Part shown: positions 16,729-25,529 of the stretch, piece by piece
Layout of the letters: each line of letters begins with the position of its first letter
Position numbering within the stretch: position 1 is the first letter of the stretch
Position numbers and translations under genes: made by a program
The notes under the pieces: generated by a model
Told to the model about the DNA's origin: nothing
What the model saw: only the letters and a program-made list of their open reading frames with translations
Database searches by the model: none
NCBI RefSeq assembly: GCF_021559775.1
Contig: NZ_CP056048.1
Location: 1,056,501 to 1,120,500 of the forward strand
Source: Gillisella vitis
Lineage (GTDB): Bacteria; Pseudomonadota; Alphaproteobacteria; Rhizobiales; Rhizobiaceae
DNA: 64,000 bases
Direction of reading: 5' to 3'

Positions 16729-17747
16729 CGGGTTTCCGTTACTTTCTTCAGAGCGGCTGGCTTGTCCGGATCAAGGCCACGGGCGCGCGATAGTGATTCC
16801 ACCATGCCATAATAGGGTACAATCAATGCCAGCGCATCGGTCAGCGGATGGCCGGTTTCGATGAAGGGCAAATGGTTGGCCTCCTTTGCCAAAGACGATG
16901 TCAGGAAAACAGACGCATTCTTGGCGGCAAGTCCATTGGCCGTGGCGGCGATAGAAGCCTCCGCCTTGTCGCGGGCAGCAAAGGCGATGATCGGGAAATT
17001 CGCAGACACCAGAGAGACCGGACCATGCAACACTTCAGCCGAAGAATAGGCCTCCGCATGCAGCTCAGATGTTTCCTTGCATTTAAGCGCCGCTTCGCAG
17101 GCAATCGCCAGCGTCGGGCCGCGCCCGAGCATGTAGAGCGAATCGGCGTCTTTCAACACCTCGACCAATCCACTCCAATCCAGGGCGAGCGCTTTTTCAA
17201 GATGCGTGGGCAGGGCTTCGACCGCGGCTGCCAGGCGAGCGTTGTCGCTCCAGGCACTGATCAAGGACAGGCCAGCAACAATGGAATTGACAAAGGATTT
17301 TGTCGCCGCAACCGCAATTTCCGGTCCAGCTTGAATGTCGATGGCGATATCAGAGGCTGCGGCCAGCGGCGAAGAAATGGTATTGAGCAGCGAAATTGTC
17401 GTTGCCCCACCGGCTACGGCGGATTTGGCGAGCGCCACGAGGTCCGGGCTGGCCCCGGATTGCGAGATTGCAAGTGCCGCAGCTCGATCCAGTTTCAGCG
17501 GCGCCTGATAAATCGAGGCGAGAGACGGGCCGAGCGAGGCAACGACGATCCCGAGCTCCAGTTCGACAGCATATTTCAGGAAATGGGCGGCGTGGTCTGA
17601 AGAACCACGCGCAATAGTGACCAGCACCGCAGGATCGCGCTTGCGGAGTGCTGCACCCGCTTGTTCCAAACTCTCCCGGCTATCGCTTAGCAGTCTACTG
17701 ACCGCTTGCGGAATCTCGTTTATTTCCTGGCGCATAGTCGTCGTCAT
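16725..17747 (-). CDS. SIS-domain glucosamine-6-phosphate deaminase/isomerase (NagB-II type)
   Basis: 340 aa with two SIS domains (about residues 35-165 and 200-325). The first has ARGSSDHAAHFLKYAVE and AISQSGASPDLVAL, the second LGRGPTLAIACEAALKCKE, TSELHAEAYSSAEVLHGP and a C-terminal GLDPDKPAALKKVTETR, as in GlmS isomerase domains and NagB-II/AgaS proteins. It lacks the glutaminase domain of GlmS. With NagA next to it, the likely role is deaminating glucosamine-6-P to fructose-6-P, replacing classical NagB. An AgaS-like galactosamine role is possible. It overlaps nagA by 4 bp. Confidence 0.85.
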   Translation of the reverse strand: MTTTMRQEINEIPQAVSRLLSDSRESLEQAGAALRKRDPAVLVTIARGSSDHAAHFLKYAVELELGIVVASLGPSLASIYQAPLKLDRAAALAISQSGASPDLVALAKSAVAGGATTISLLNTISSPLAAASDIAIDIQAGPEIAVAATKSFVNSIVAGLSLISAWSDNARLAAAVEALPTHLEKALALDWSGLVEVLKDADSLYMLGRGPTLAIACEAALKCKETSELHAEAYSSAEVLHGPVSLVSANFPIIAFAARDKAEASIAATANGLAAKNASVFLTSSLAKEANHLPFIETGHPLTDALALIVPYYGMVESLSRARGLDPDKPAALKKVTETR

Positions 17748-17775
17748 CGTATTTTCCTTATCCTGCGGCTTCCGA

Positions 17776-18528
17776 TCAGGAGCCGATGGTCAATTCAGCA
17801 ACCAGGTCATAGGCGTCGCTGCGGTATAGCGCGCGCGACACTTCCATCACCCGGCCTGTATCCAGATAGGCGATCCGCTGCACGGAAAGCGCGGCAGAGC
17901 CCGGCGGCATGCCGATCAGTTTGGCATCTTCATCCGTTAATATGACCGCAGAAATGCGCTGATTGGCGCGCACGGGTCTAATCCCGACACTGCCAAGTGC
18001 CGCATAGAGAGAGTTCTCGACGCGAGAGGGATCCGGCAGCAGATCATCTGGAAGATTGGTACGTTCCAACGCAATCGGCATGTCGCTGGCGGTGCGCAGC
18101 CGCACCAGCCGTGCCACTCGGGCTGTGCCGGAAAGCCCAAGCGCCATGGTTTCTTCCGGGGTTGGCAAAAACAAGCCGCGCTCCAGCCAACGTGAACCGC
18201 TGACCATGCCGCGCCGGGCCATATCCTCGGTAAAGGATGTCAGCCGTGTTAGCGGTTGCTGCATGCGCTTGACGGGCTTGACGACAAAGGTTCCAGCACC
18301 TCGGCGCCGAACCAGAAGACCTTCAGCAACAAGGTCGTCTATTGCTTTGCGTACCGTGACGCGGCTGATACCTGCGGACTCGGCAATGTCGCGCTCCGCA
18401 GGAAGGGCGTCGCCATGCTTAAGCTGTCCAGCTTCGACGGCATCTTCGATCAGCGTCTTTAACTTGATATAAAGCGGGCCGCCCCGGCTGGATTGCAGGC
18501 TCGCAAAAGCAAGCACATCCGTCTGCAT
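17776..18528 (-). CDS. GntR/HutC family regulator of the amino-sugar genes
   Basis: 250 aa. The winged helix (about residues 17-85) contains LKHGDALPAERDIAESAGISRVTVRKAIDDLVAEGLLVRRRGAGTFV; a UTRA effector domain follows (about 95-240). This is the architecture of NagQ/NagR/DasR-like regulators that sense GlcN-6-P or GlcNAc-6-P. First gene of the leftward nag unit, 28 bp before the SIS gene. The ATG at 18528 is preferred because the longer frame (18597) carries an atypical N-terminus. It probably binds the TTGGTAT half-sites in the region upstream and controls both divergent units. Confidence 0.88.
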   Translation of the reverse strand: MQTDVLAFASLQSSRGGPLYIKLKTLIEDAVEAGQLKHGDALPAERDIAESAGISRVTVRKAIDDLVAEGLLVRRRGAGTFVVKPVKRMQQPLTRLTSFTEDMARRGMVSGSRWLERGLFLPTPEETMALGLSGTARVARLVRLRTASDMPIALERTNLPDDLLPDPSRVENSLYAALGSVGIRPVRANQRISAVILTDEDAKLIGMPPGSAALSVQRIAYLDTGRVMEVSRALYRSDAYDLVAELTIGS

Positions 18529-18959
18529 GTCACGTTCCCCGTATCCTAGCCGAATGCTGATGGTTATTTTTTGATTACAGTACCAAGGCAATACCAATTT
18601 GGCAATAATGTTTCATTGGTCTTCTCAAAGTTGAGGGTAATAGTGTAAATTGTGTTGAAAAAACAGATATTTCCCTCAAAAAATAGGGTAAATTATCATT
18701 CAGTCTGGACGATTGGCATTTTTTTGGTATTATTCATTAACAAGAATAAATAAATGGAACAATCGTGCATAGCTCGTCGAACGCAATGTTCCAGGGTGCG
18801 CGCGGAATTGATGATGTCGCTGTGAATGATTTGGGGTGGTCTCGCTGATTGTGAAAATAAATTTCACGACCCTGCGGAGAATTGCTTTCTCTATTGACGA
18901 AACCGCCAAAAATTCGCAGTCTCAAGAAAATAAATTACGTGAACGGGGAAAATTCCAGC
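18529..18959. promoter_or_regulatory. Divergent control region of the amino-sugar locus with repeated TTGGTA half-sites
   Basis: 431 bp without a gene, AT-rich in the middle. TTGGTA-type half-sites recur: TACCAA at 18581-18586 and ATACCAA at 18591-18597 (direct repeats one helical turn apart), ATTGGT at 18615-18620 and TTGGTAT at 18724-18730. The first pair is ~55-70 bp upstream of the GntR gene. Their spacing suggests operators for the adjacent GntR regulator. This is inference from position; I have no verified consensus for this protein. Confidence 0.4.
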
Positions 18960-20141
18960 ATGAAAGTCGCCATTATCGGGCTTGGTTTCCGGCTTGGTTA
19001 TCTCGGTCGAGTGCTCAGTGAGATCGATCCGTCTTTCGAGATTGTCGGCTATGTCGATCCCAGTCCGGCAGGCCTGCCTGGATTGGTTGAGGCAGGTGTA
19101 TCGCCAGGCAAAGCATATGAAACACCGGAACAGCTGATTGCCGGGGGCGGCTTCGATCTGCTGATGATCGGTTCGCCCAATCACCTGCATATCCAGCATA
19201 TCCGACTAGGACTTGAAGCCGGATTGACGGTCTTTACCGAGAAGCCGATCGTGATTTCCATCGAGGAAAGCCTCGAACTCGCTTCGCTTCTCCATATGTA
19301 TGGTCATGACCGCTTGTTGGTGGGTCTTGTTCTTCGCTATTCGCCGCTCTACCGCGATTTGCGTCAGGCGCAGGCGGATGGCCTGCTTGGCAATGTCGTC
19401 TCCATCGAGGCGTCGGAGCATATCGAGCCGTATCATGGCGCCTTCTTCATGCGCGATTGGCGCCGCTACGGGCGCTATACCGGCGGTTTCATGCTGGAAA
19501 AATGCTGTCACGACCTTGATCTTTACAATGGTGTTGTCGGCGCACGCCCGCGTTTCGTCGCCAGTTTTGGTGGTCGCAAGAGTTTCATTCCGGAAAATGC
19601 GCCGGAGCAGGATGGCGTCAACGACATGGAAGTCTATCACCGCAAACCAAGCGGTTGGCTCGGCTCCGACAAGGTCTTTGATAGCGATGCCGACATTATC
19701 GATTACCAGACCGCGATCATCGAATATGAGAATGGCGTGGCGATGACATTTCACACCAATCTCAATGTGCCCGATCAGTTTCGCCGTTTCTGTGTGATCG
19801 GCTCGAAGGGTATGGCTGAGGGCGACTTCGTGCGCGGCTTCCTCGATGTCCACAATGCCCGTAACAACGACAAGGTCATTGCCAAGACCTATAGCGCACC
19901 TTCCGAGAAGTCGCAGCATTACGGCGCCGACGAACAAATGGCAGCCGATGTGCTGGCCTTTATTGAAACCGGTGCGAAACAACCGGTTTCGGCTCTCGAC
20001 GCTATCGAGGCGGGAATTCTGGCCCTGGCGCTGGATCAGGCGCGAGCCGAGCGTAAAGTGGTGGATCTCGCGCCTGTCTGGGCGCGTTACGATGCCTGCC
20101 TGCATGGCGAGGCGTCCGCCGCCCCTGCAAAGTCGGCATAG
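18960..20141 (+). CDS. Gfo/Idh/MocA family oxidoreductase
   Basis: 393 aa NAD(P)-dependent dehydrogenase-like protein. The N-terminal Rossmann fold reads MKVAIIGLGFRLG, a slightly unusual nucleotide loop, followed by IGSPNHLHIQHI and the catalytic-region lysine in FTEKPI. The central segment GGFMLEKCCHDLDLYN fits the His/Asp motif of the C-terminal domain. Substrate unknown; in sugar loci these enzymes oxidise or epimerise sugars or cyclitols. First gene of the rightward transport unit, followed after 9 bp by the permease gene. GGGG at 18945-18948 serves as ribosome site. Confidence 0.88.
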   Translation: MKVAIIGLGFRLGYLGRVLSEIDPSFEIVGYVDPSPAGLPGLVEAGVSPGKAYETPEQLIAGGGFDLLMIGSPNHLHIQHIRLGLEAGLTVFTEKPIVISIEESLELASLLHMYGHDRLLVGLVLRYSPLYRDLRQAQADGLLGNVVSIEASEHIEPYHGAFFMRDWRRYGRYTGGFMLEKCCHDLDLYNGVVGARPRFVASFGGRKSFIPENAPEQDGVNDMEVYHRKPSGWLGSDKVFDSDADIIDYQTAIIEYENGVAMTFHTNLNVPDQFRRFCVIGSKGMAEGDFVRGFLDVHNARNNDKVIAKTYSAPSEKSQHYGADEQMAADVLAFIETGAKQPVSALDAIEAGILALALDQARAERKVVDLAPVWARYDACLHGEASAAPAKSA

Positions 20142-20150
20142 GGGATGGTC

Positions 20151-21035
20151 ATGGAGGCGAAACGCAGAGCCGTTTTCTTCGCCTGGTGCCTGCTGTTGCC
20201 GGCAACCATCTATATCGCCATCATCGTTGCCTATCCGCTGGTCGATACCTTCATCCTGTCCTTTACCGATGCGTCGTTGAAACGGGTGACGAACTGGGTC
20301 GGCTGGGATAATTACAACAAGATCTTCAACGCCACCTTCGCGGATGTCATTATCCGCACCTTTGTGTGGACGTTCTTCTCCGTGCTGTTCAAGATGATTA
20401 TCGGCACGTTCGGCGCGACGCTTCTGAACACCGCTGTGCCGGGGCGAACCTTGTTTCGCATCCTGACCATGCCGCCCTGGATCGTGCCGATGGCGATTGG
20501 CATTTTCATGTGGGGCTGGATGTATAACGGCCAGTTCGGGATGATTTCCGGCATGTTGCAGCGGGTGGGCCTGGTCGATGGCCCGGTTGCCTTCCTCGCA
20601 TATGGATCGACGGCGTTCTGGGCGACGATTTTCACCGATGTATGGATCGGCGTGCCAATGGTGACGCTTTATCTGCTGGCGGCAATGCAGGCGATCCCGC
20701 AGGATCTGCACGAGGCGGCTTGGACGGACGGGGCCGGGCGGTTTTACCGGTTCCGCCGCATCACCCTGCCGCTGCTGATGCCAGCGATGATTACCATGTC
20801 GATGATTTCGCTGATCTCGACCTTCAATTCCTTCGATATCATCTGGATATTGACGCGCGGTGGCCCAAGCGGCGGCACGACGACGATGATTATCGATACC
20901 TACAAGACGGCAATTGGGTCGTACAAATACGGTGAAGGGGCGGCGCGCGCTGTGCTGATCTGCATCTTCCTGTCGATCTTCAGCTATTTCTACTTCCGCG
21001 TCACCAGCCGCCTTTCGCAGGAGCATTCCCGATGA
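20151..21035 (+). CDS. Carbohydrate ABC transporter permease (MalF type)
   Basis: 294 aa with six predicted helices. The cytoplasmic EAA loop is QAIPQDLHEAAWTDGAGRFYRFRRITLPLL. The second of two nearby ATGs is chosen: AGGGG lies 7 bp before 20151 but directly touches the first ATG (20145). Its stop overlaps the next permease gene (ATGA). With the partner permease, binding protein and ATPase downstream it forms a CUT1-type importer, the class that usually takes up di- and oligosaccharides, here presumably an amino-sugar oligomer or conjugate. Confidence 0.93.
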   Translation: MEAKRRAVFFAWCLLLPATIYIAIIVAYPLVDTFILSFTDASLKRVTNWVGWDNYNKIFNATFADVIIRTFVWTFFSVLFKMIIGTFGATLLNTAVPGRTLFRILTMPPWIVPMAIGIFMWGWMYNGQFGMISGMLQRVGLVDGPVAFLAYGSTAFWATIFTDVWIGVPMVTLYLLAAMQAIPQDLHEAAWTDGAGRFYRFRRITLPLLMPAMITMSMISLISTFNSFDIIWILTRGGPSGGTTTMIIDTYKTAIGSYKYGEGAARAVLICIFLSIFSYFYFRVTSRLSQEHSR

Positions 21036-21892
21036 GCACCAACAGGCAGGCGATGATCAATCGCTACAAATGGTACGAAATCATCGGCATCTATTGCGGT
21101 GTCGCGGTGTTTCTCACCTTCGTGCTGGCACCTTTCGTGGAAGGGTTCCTGGTGTCACTGAAGCCGCTCAGCCAGCTGTTTTCGTCACCTTATCGGTTTT
21201 GGCCGGAAAATGGTTCATTCGAAGCCTACCGCACCATGTGGGACCATGTTCCGGGCTTTGGCCGCTATATCTTCAATTCCTTCTTTATCTCGATCACGGC
21301 AACGGTGGTGGTTCTGCTGCTCGTCGTCCCGGCAGCCTATGCCTTTGCCCGCTTCGAATTCCGCGGCAGGGGCGTATTGCTGGGGACGTTCCTTGCCGTC
21401 AACATGTTTTCAGGCGCGGTTCTGCTCATTCCGATCTTTCGGCTGATGCGGATTTCGGGAATGCTGAACACCTATTTCGCGCTGATCGTGCCGCTGATCG
21501 CCTTCCTGATCCCGACCGCCATCTGGTTGCTGAGAACCTATATGATGCGGATTCCACGGGAGCTTGAGGAAGCAGCTTATGTGGATGGGGCGAGCTATTT
21601 CTATACGTTCCGGCGCGTTGTTCTGCCGCTTGCCATGCCAGGGATTGCCGTCGTCGGCATCACCACTTTCATTACCGCCTATGCGCAGCATTTCATCTTC
21701 GCGCTGACCTTCAACTCGAAGACGGAATACATGCCACTGCCGATTGGCCTGTTTGCCTATTTCGGCCGTCAGGAAGTGATCTGGAACGAGCTGATGGCCG
21801 CAAGCTTCGTCGGTATTGCGCCGGCGATGATCATGATCTTCTTCCTGCAACGCTATCTGGTCAGTGGCCTGACGGCGGGTGCAGTCAAGTAG
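21032..21892 (+). CDS. Carbohydrate ABC transporter permease (MalG type)
   Basis: 286 aa, six predicted helices. EAA loop: RIPRELEEAAYVDGASYFYTFRRVVLPLAMPG. The polar N-terminus (MSTNRQAMINRYKWYE) leads straight into helix 1. It overlaps the upstream permease gene by 4 bp and is followed after 56 bp by the binding-protein gene. Confidence 0.93.
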   Translation: MSTNRQAMINRYKWYEIIGIYCGVAVFLTFVLAPFVEGFLVSLKPLSQLFSSPYRFWPENGSFEAYRTMWDHVPGFGRYIFNSFFISITATVVVLLLVVPAAYAFARFEFRGRGVLLGTFLAVNMFSGAVLLIPIFRLMRISGMLNTYFALIVPLIAFLIPTAIWLLRTYMMRIPRELEEAAYVDGASYFYTFRRVVLPLAMPGIAVVGITTFITAYAQHFIFALTFNSKTEYMPLPIGLFAYFGRQEVIWNELMAASFVGIAPAMIMIFFLQRYLVSGLTAGAVK

Positions 21893-21948
21893 GCAGCCGG
21901 TTTCGAAACAACCAAGACACGTTTAATGTCAACAAAGGGGAACCATCG

Positions 21949-23172
21949 ATGAAAAACACTTTGACCATCATGGCGGGTGCGCTGGCGCTGCTGGCAAGCT
22001 CGGCTCTGTCGAGTTTTGCGGCGGATAAGGAAATCAGCTGGATCTATTGTGGCGACAAGATCGACCCGATCCATGAGAAATATATCAAGGTCTGGGAAGG
22101 CAAAAATCCGGGCTGGAAGATTGCGCCGGAAGTGGTCGGCTGGGAACAGTGCCAGGACAAGGCAACCACCTTGGCTGCCGCCGGGACACCTGTCGCAATG
22201 GCCTATGTCGGTTCGCGCACGTTGAAGGAGTTCGCCGAGAACGACCTGATCGTCAAGGTGCCGATGACGGATGCCGAAAAGAAGAGTTATTATCCGAATA
22301 TCGTCGATACCGTAACGTTTGACGATACCCAGTGGGGCGTGCCGATTGCCTTCTCCACCAAGGCGCTGTTCTGGAACAAGGACCTGTTCAAGAAAGCCGG
22401 TCTTGACCCGGAAACCCCACCGAAGACTTGGGCTGAGGAAATTGCCTTTGCCAAGCAGATCAAGGAAAAGACCGGAATTGCCGGTTACGGCATGCCTGCC
22501 AAGACCTTCGACAACACCATGCACCAGTTCATGCATTGGGTGTATACCAATAACGGTCAGGTGATGGACAAGGACGGCAAGATCGTCATGGACAGCCCGG
22601 AAGTGCTGGCAGCGCTTCAGGCCTATAAGGACATTGCTCCCTATTCGGTTGAAGGGGCAACTGCCTACGAGCAGAATGAAATCCGGGCCATCTTTCTCGA
22701 CGGCAAGGCCGGGATGATCCAGAATAGCACGGGTGCGGCCTATCGCCTGCAGAAGACCGACATCCACTGGGGCGTGACGACTTTGCCGCTCGGTCCTTCG
22801 GCTAAGGGCCCCGGCACGCTGTTGATCACCGATAGCCTGGCGATCTTCAAGGGCTCCGGTGTCGAGGACAAGGCAACGGAATTTGCCAAATACATTACCT
22901 CACCAGAACCGCAGGAAGAATACGAACTGACGACCGATTCCGGCCTGACGCCGCTTCGTCCTTCCGCTAAGGTTGAGCAGTTGATCAAGGATAAGCCTTA
23001 CTGGAAGCCGTTCATCGATGGTATCGCCTTCGGTGGTCCTGAGCCTTTGTTCAAGGATTACAAGGGTTTCCAGAATGTGATGATCGAAATGGTCCAGTCT
23101 GTCGTCACTGGTAAGGCCGAGCCTGCTGAGGCCTTGAAGAAGGCGTCGGCTGCTATCGACCAGTACAAGTAA
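21949..23172 (+). CDS. Extracellular sugar-binding protein of the CUT1 ABC importer
   Basis: 407 aa periplasmic protein. A Sec signal peptide (MKNTLTIMAGALALLASSALSSFAA) is cleaved near residue 25; the rest is a family-1 solute-binding fold with the WGVPIAFSTKALFWNKDLFKKAGLDPETPPKTWAE segment. A GGGG ribosome site lies shortly before the ATG. Ligand not readable from sequence; the surrounding nag-type enzymes and cytoplasmic GH20 suggest a GlcNAc-containing oligosaccharide. A strong hairpin with a T-run follows the stop codon. Confidence 0.92.
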   Translation: MKNTLTIMAGALALLASSALSSFAADKEISWIYCGDKIDPIHEKYIKVWEGKNPGWKIAPEVVGWEQCQDKATTLAAAGTPVAMAYVGSRTLKEFAENDLIVKVPMTDAEKKSYYPNIVDTVTFDDTQWGVPIAFSTKALFWNKDLFKKAGLDPETPPKTWAEEIAFAKQIKEKTGIAGYGMPAKTFDNTMHQFMHWVYTNNGQVMDKDGKIVMDSPEVLAALQAYKDIAPYSVEGATAYEQNEIRAIFLDGKAGMIQNSTGAAYRLQKTDIHWGVTTLPLGPSAKGPGTLLITDSLAIFKGSGVEDKATEFAKYITSPEPQEEYELTTDSGLTPLRPSAKVEQLIKDKPYWKPFIDGIAFGGPEPLFKDYKGFQNVMIEMVQSVVTGKAEPAEALKKASAAIDQYK

Positions 23173-23183
23173 ACATCGGGGCT

Positions 23184-23214
23184 CCGGCTGCGGATCATCG
23201 TGGTTCGCAGCCGG
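23184..23214 (+). terminator. Intrinsic terminator/attenuator between binding-protein and ATPase genes
   Basis: CCGGCTGCG (23184-23192) pairs with CGCAGCCGG (23206-23214) and is followed by TTTTTGTTT. It lies 12 bp after the binding-protein stop and 61 bp before the ATPase start, inside what is otherwise one operon. It probably ends most transcripts, so that the binding protein is made in excess over the ATPase. Confidence 0.85.
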
Positions 23215-23275
23215 TTTTTGTTTGGAATTTCGCCGGTCGCCTCTTGGTCGCCGGTTGGTATGGAGACGCAGCGCG

Positions 23276-24409
23276 GTGGGCCAGCTTTATCTCAACAAAG
23301 TCGTCAAATCCTTTGGCCATTTCGATGTCATCAAGGGCGTCTCGCTCGACATCAAGGACGGCGAATTCATGGTCTTCGTCGGCCCATCCGGCTGTGGCAA
23401 GTCCACGCTGCTTCGGATGATTGCCGGACTGGACGATACGACCAGCGGCGATATCGTCATCGATGGAGCTCGGGTCAATGCGCTGCCGCCGGTTGAGCGC
23501 GGCATTGCCATGGTGTTCCAGTCCTATGCGCTCTATCCGCATATGACGGTGTTTGAAAATATCGCTTTTCCGTTGCGGGTCGAGAAAATGCCCGAAGCGC
23601 AGATCCGTGAAAAGATCGACGCAGTGGCCAAGGTTTTGCAACTCGATCAGCGCTTGCAGCAGAAACCGGGCCAGCTTTCCGGCGGTCAGCGGCAGCGTGT
23701 GGCGATTGGTCGGGCCATCGTCCGCGAGCCGAAGATTTTCCTGTTCGATGAACCGCTTTCCAACCTCGACGCCGCCTTACGTGCCGATATGCGCATCGAG
23801 TTGACCCGGCTGCACCGGCAGTTGAAGGCAACTATGATCTACGTCACCCACGACCAGATCGAAGCGATGACCATGGCTGACCGAATCGTCGTGTTGCATG
23901 GTGGTCATATTGCCCAGGTAGGGGCACCTCTGGAGCTTTACCACAAACCGCAAAACCTGTTTGTTGCCGGTTTTATCGGCAATCCGAAGATGAATTTCGT
24001 GCCGGTCTCCTGTAAAGGCGTCGGACCCAATGGTGTTACCGTCGCCTATGAAGGCCGAATGGTGACCATCCCGGTGACCGGACGTCCCGATATGCTGGGT
24101 CAGGAGCTGACGCTTGGCATTCGCCCAGAACATCTGGCGCTCGGCAAAGGTGATTTTTCCATCACTGTGACACCCAGTGTCGTTGAGCGGCTCGGTGCCA
24201 GCACAATCGCCTATGCGTCGCTGGCGAATGGTGAACCTTATTGTGCAGTCTTCCCCGGATCTGCACCCGTTCAGCCAGACCAGCCCATGACAACGACGAT
24301 CAAGGCTAGCGATTGCCATCTGTTCGACGCTGATGGTGAGGCGCTGGAACGCCATATCAACTGGCAGGCGGAAACTCTGCCGGATGCGTTGAAGGCGGTT
24401 CAGGATTAA
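23276..24409 (+). CDS. Sugar ABC transporter ATP-binding protein (MalK/UgpC type)
   Basis: 377 aa. Walker A GPSGCGKST, Q-loop MVFQSYALYPHMTVFENIAFPL, signature LSGGQRQRVAIGRA, Walker B KIFLFDEPLSNLD, switch His in YVTHDQIEAMTMADRI, then a C-terminal TOBE/regulatory domain with GIRPEHL. Start taken as GTG at 23276 with GGAG ~10 bp upstream, because the protein then begins MGQLYLNKVVKSFG as in relatives. The frame is open to an ATG at 23222, but those extra 18 residues are atypical and reach the terminator. It completes the CUT1 importer. Confidence 0.92.
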   Translation: MGQLYLNKVVKSFGHFDVIKGVSLDIKDGEFMVFVGPSGCGKSTLLRMIAGLDDTTSGDIVIDGARVNALPPVERGIAMVFQSYALYPHMTVFENIAFPLRVEKMPEAQIREKIDAVAKVLQLDQRLQQKPGQLSGGQRQRVAIGRAIVREPKIFLFDEPLSNLDAALRADMRIELTRLHRQLKATMIYVTHDQIEAMTMADRIVVLHGGHIAQVGAPLELYHKPQNLFVAGFIGNPKMNFVPVSCKGVGPNGVTVAYEGRMVTIPVTGRPDMLGQELTLGIRPEHLALGKGDFSITVTPSVVERLGASTIAYASLANGEPYCAVFPGSAPVQPDQPMTTTIKASDCHLFDADGEALERHINWQAETLPDALKAVQD

Positions 24410-24427
24410 GAATAGGCGGAAACGCGG

Positions 24428-25528
24428 CTACCAAACCAAGCCGCGTGCCGCCACTTGCTCCACCCGCGTCACCACACCATTCCGGTGAAATGTCATGATG
24501 TCGAACAGGTTTGACACGACGCAGGTATGATTGGGAATAATCCGCACTTTTTCGCCGATCTCGGGCCGCTTACCGGTCATCTTCGAGAGATCGACGGTAC
24601 CGTGTTCTTCGGACAGGTTGGTAATGACAGCATCCGGATAGTCAACGATTAGGCCATAGTCGCTAAAGCCGAGCAGGTCAGATGTCAGCGCTTTGGAGCC
24701 CGCATCCAGAATGGCGCGATCCGGTGTCGGGCGCGACACGACCGTGGCGAGGATATGCATTGCACAATCGTCAAGCGTGCCATGTCCAGCCTTCGCCATG
24801 CTACGGTCGCTATAGATATAGGTTCCAGCGCGATGCTCGGTGGCTGATGGCACAAGATGGGCGGAAAATAGGCTTGGCGTTCCGCCGTTCGAGACAATCG
24901 GACAGGCAATGCCCAGAGTGGTCAGGCTGGCAAGGATTTGCGCAAAAAAGCTTTCGACGACCTGTTCTGTGTGGGCCTTGGGATAGGTCATCACCCCACC
25001 GAATCGTAGGCCTTTGCTGACTGAAATCACTTGCGCCAATTTAACAGCTTCAGCGGGTGTCTGCACACCGCAGCGTCCCGCACCGGTGTCGCATTCCACC
25101 AATACGGTCAGAGGTTTGCGGTCTGCAAAATAGCTTGCAAGGCCTTCGACGGTAACGATGCTGTCGGCCACCACCTTCAGGCCGGATATCCGCTCATTCA
25201 GGGCAGCGAGCCTCACGAGCTTTTCAGGGCCGAGAATATTGAAAGTAATCAATATGTCCTCGAACCCGGCATCGGCAAACACCTCAGCCTCGGTAATTTT
25301 CTGGCAATTGATGCCGGTCGCACCCGCCTCTTGCTGCTGGCGGGCAAGGGCTGGAATCTTGTGGGTCTTGATATGCGGGCGAAAGGCAAGGCCGTGGGCA
25401 TCCATATAGGACTGGACCCGGGCAATATTGGCTGCAAGCCGATCCTCGTCAATCAGCGGCAGCGGGGTCGAAAGCGAGAGAACCGTATCGCCGGGTCTTG
25501 GACCTGGTCTGTCAATTGGGCGGTCCAT
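24428..25528 (-). CDS. D-serine dehydratase/D-threonine aldolase-like PLP enzyme (DSD1 family)
   Basis: 366 aa. An N-terminal alanine-racemase-type barrel carries the PLP lysine motif FRPHIKTHK; the C-terminal domain has the metal-binding HxC motif IPNHTCVVSNLFD. Both motifs are characteristic of zinc- or manganese-dependent D-serine dehydratase, D-threo-3-hydroxyaspartate dehydratase and D-threonine aldolase. The fold family therefore acts on D-hydroxy-amino acids. The exact substrate and whether it dehydrates or cleaves are open. The ATG at 25528 follows the M81 gene stop by 1 bp, so it is the last gene of a three-gene leftward unit; it converges on the ATPase gene. RidA, which hydrolyses the 2-aminoacrylate made by such dehydratases, is encoded in the divergent unit. 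Confidence 0.85.
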   Translation of the reverse strand: MDRPIDRPGPRPGDTVLSLSTPLPLIDEDRLAANIARVQSYMDAHGLAFRPHIKTHKIPALARQQQEAGATGINCQKITEAEVFADAGFEDILITFNILGPEKLVRLAALNERISGLKVVADSIVTVEGLASYFADRKPLTVLVECDTGAGRCGVQTPAEAVKLAQVISVSKGLRFGGVMTYPKAHTEQVVESFFAQILASLTTLGIACPIVSNGGTPSLFSAHLVPSATEHRAGTYIYSDRSMAKAGHGTLDDCAMHILATVVSRPTPDRAILDAGSKALTSDLLGFSDYGLIVDYPDAVITNLSEEHGTVDLSKMTGKRPEIGEKVRIIPNHTCVVSNLFDIMTFHRNGVVTRVEQVAARGLVW

Positions 25529-25529
25529 A

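Noticed and set aside
19206..21026. 606-codon minus-strand ORF opposite the Gfo/Idh and permease genes
   Set aside because: It spans two well-supported + strand genes and their junction; its His/Arg/Asp-rich composition is typical of an antisense frame.
21853..22767. 304-codon minus-strand ORF opposite the sugar-binding protein gene
   Set aside because: Antisense of a complete binding protein with signal peptide; no homology pattern recognised.
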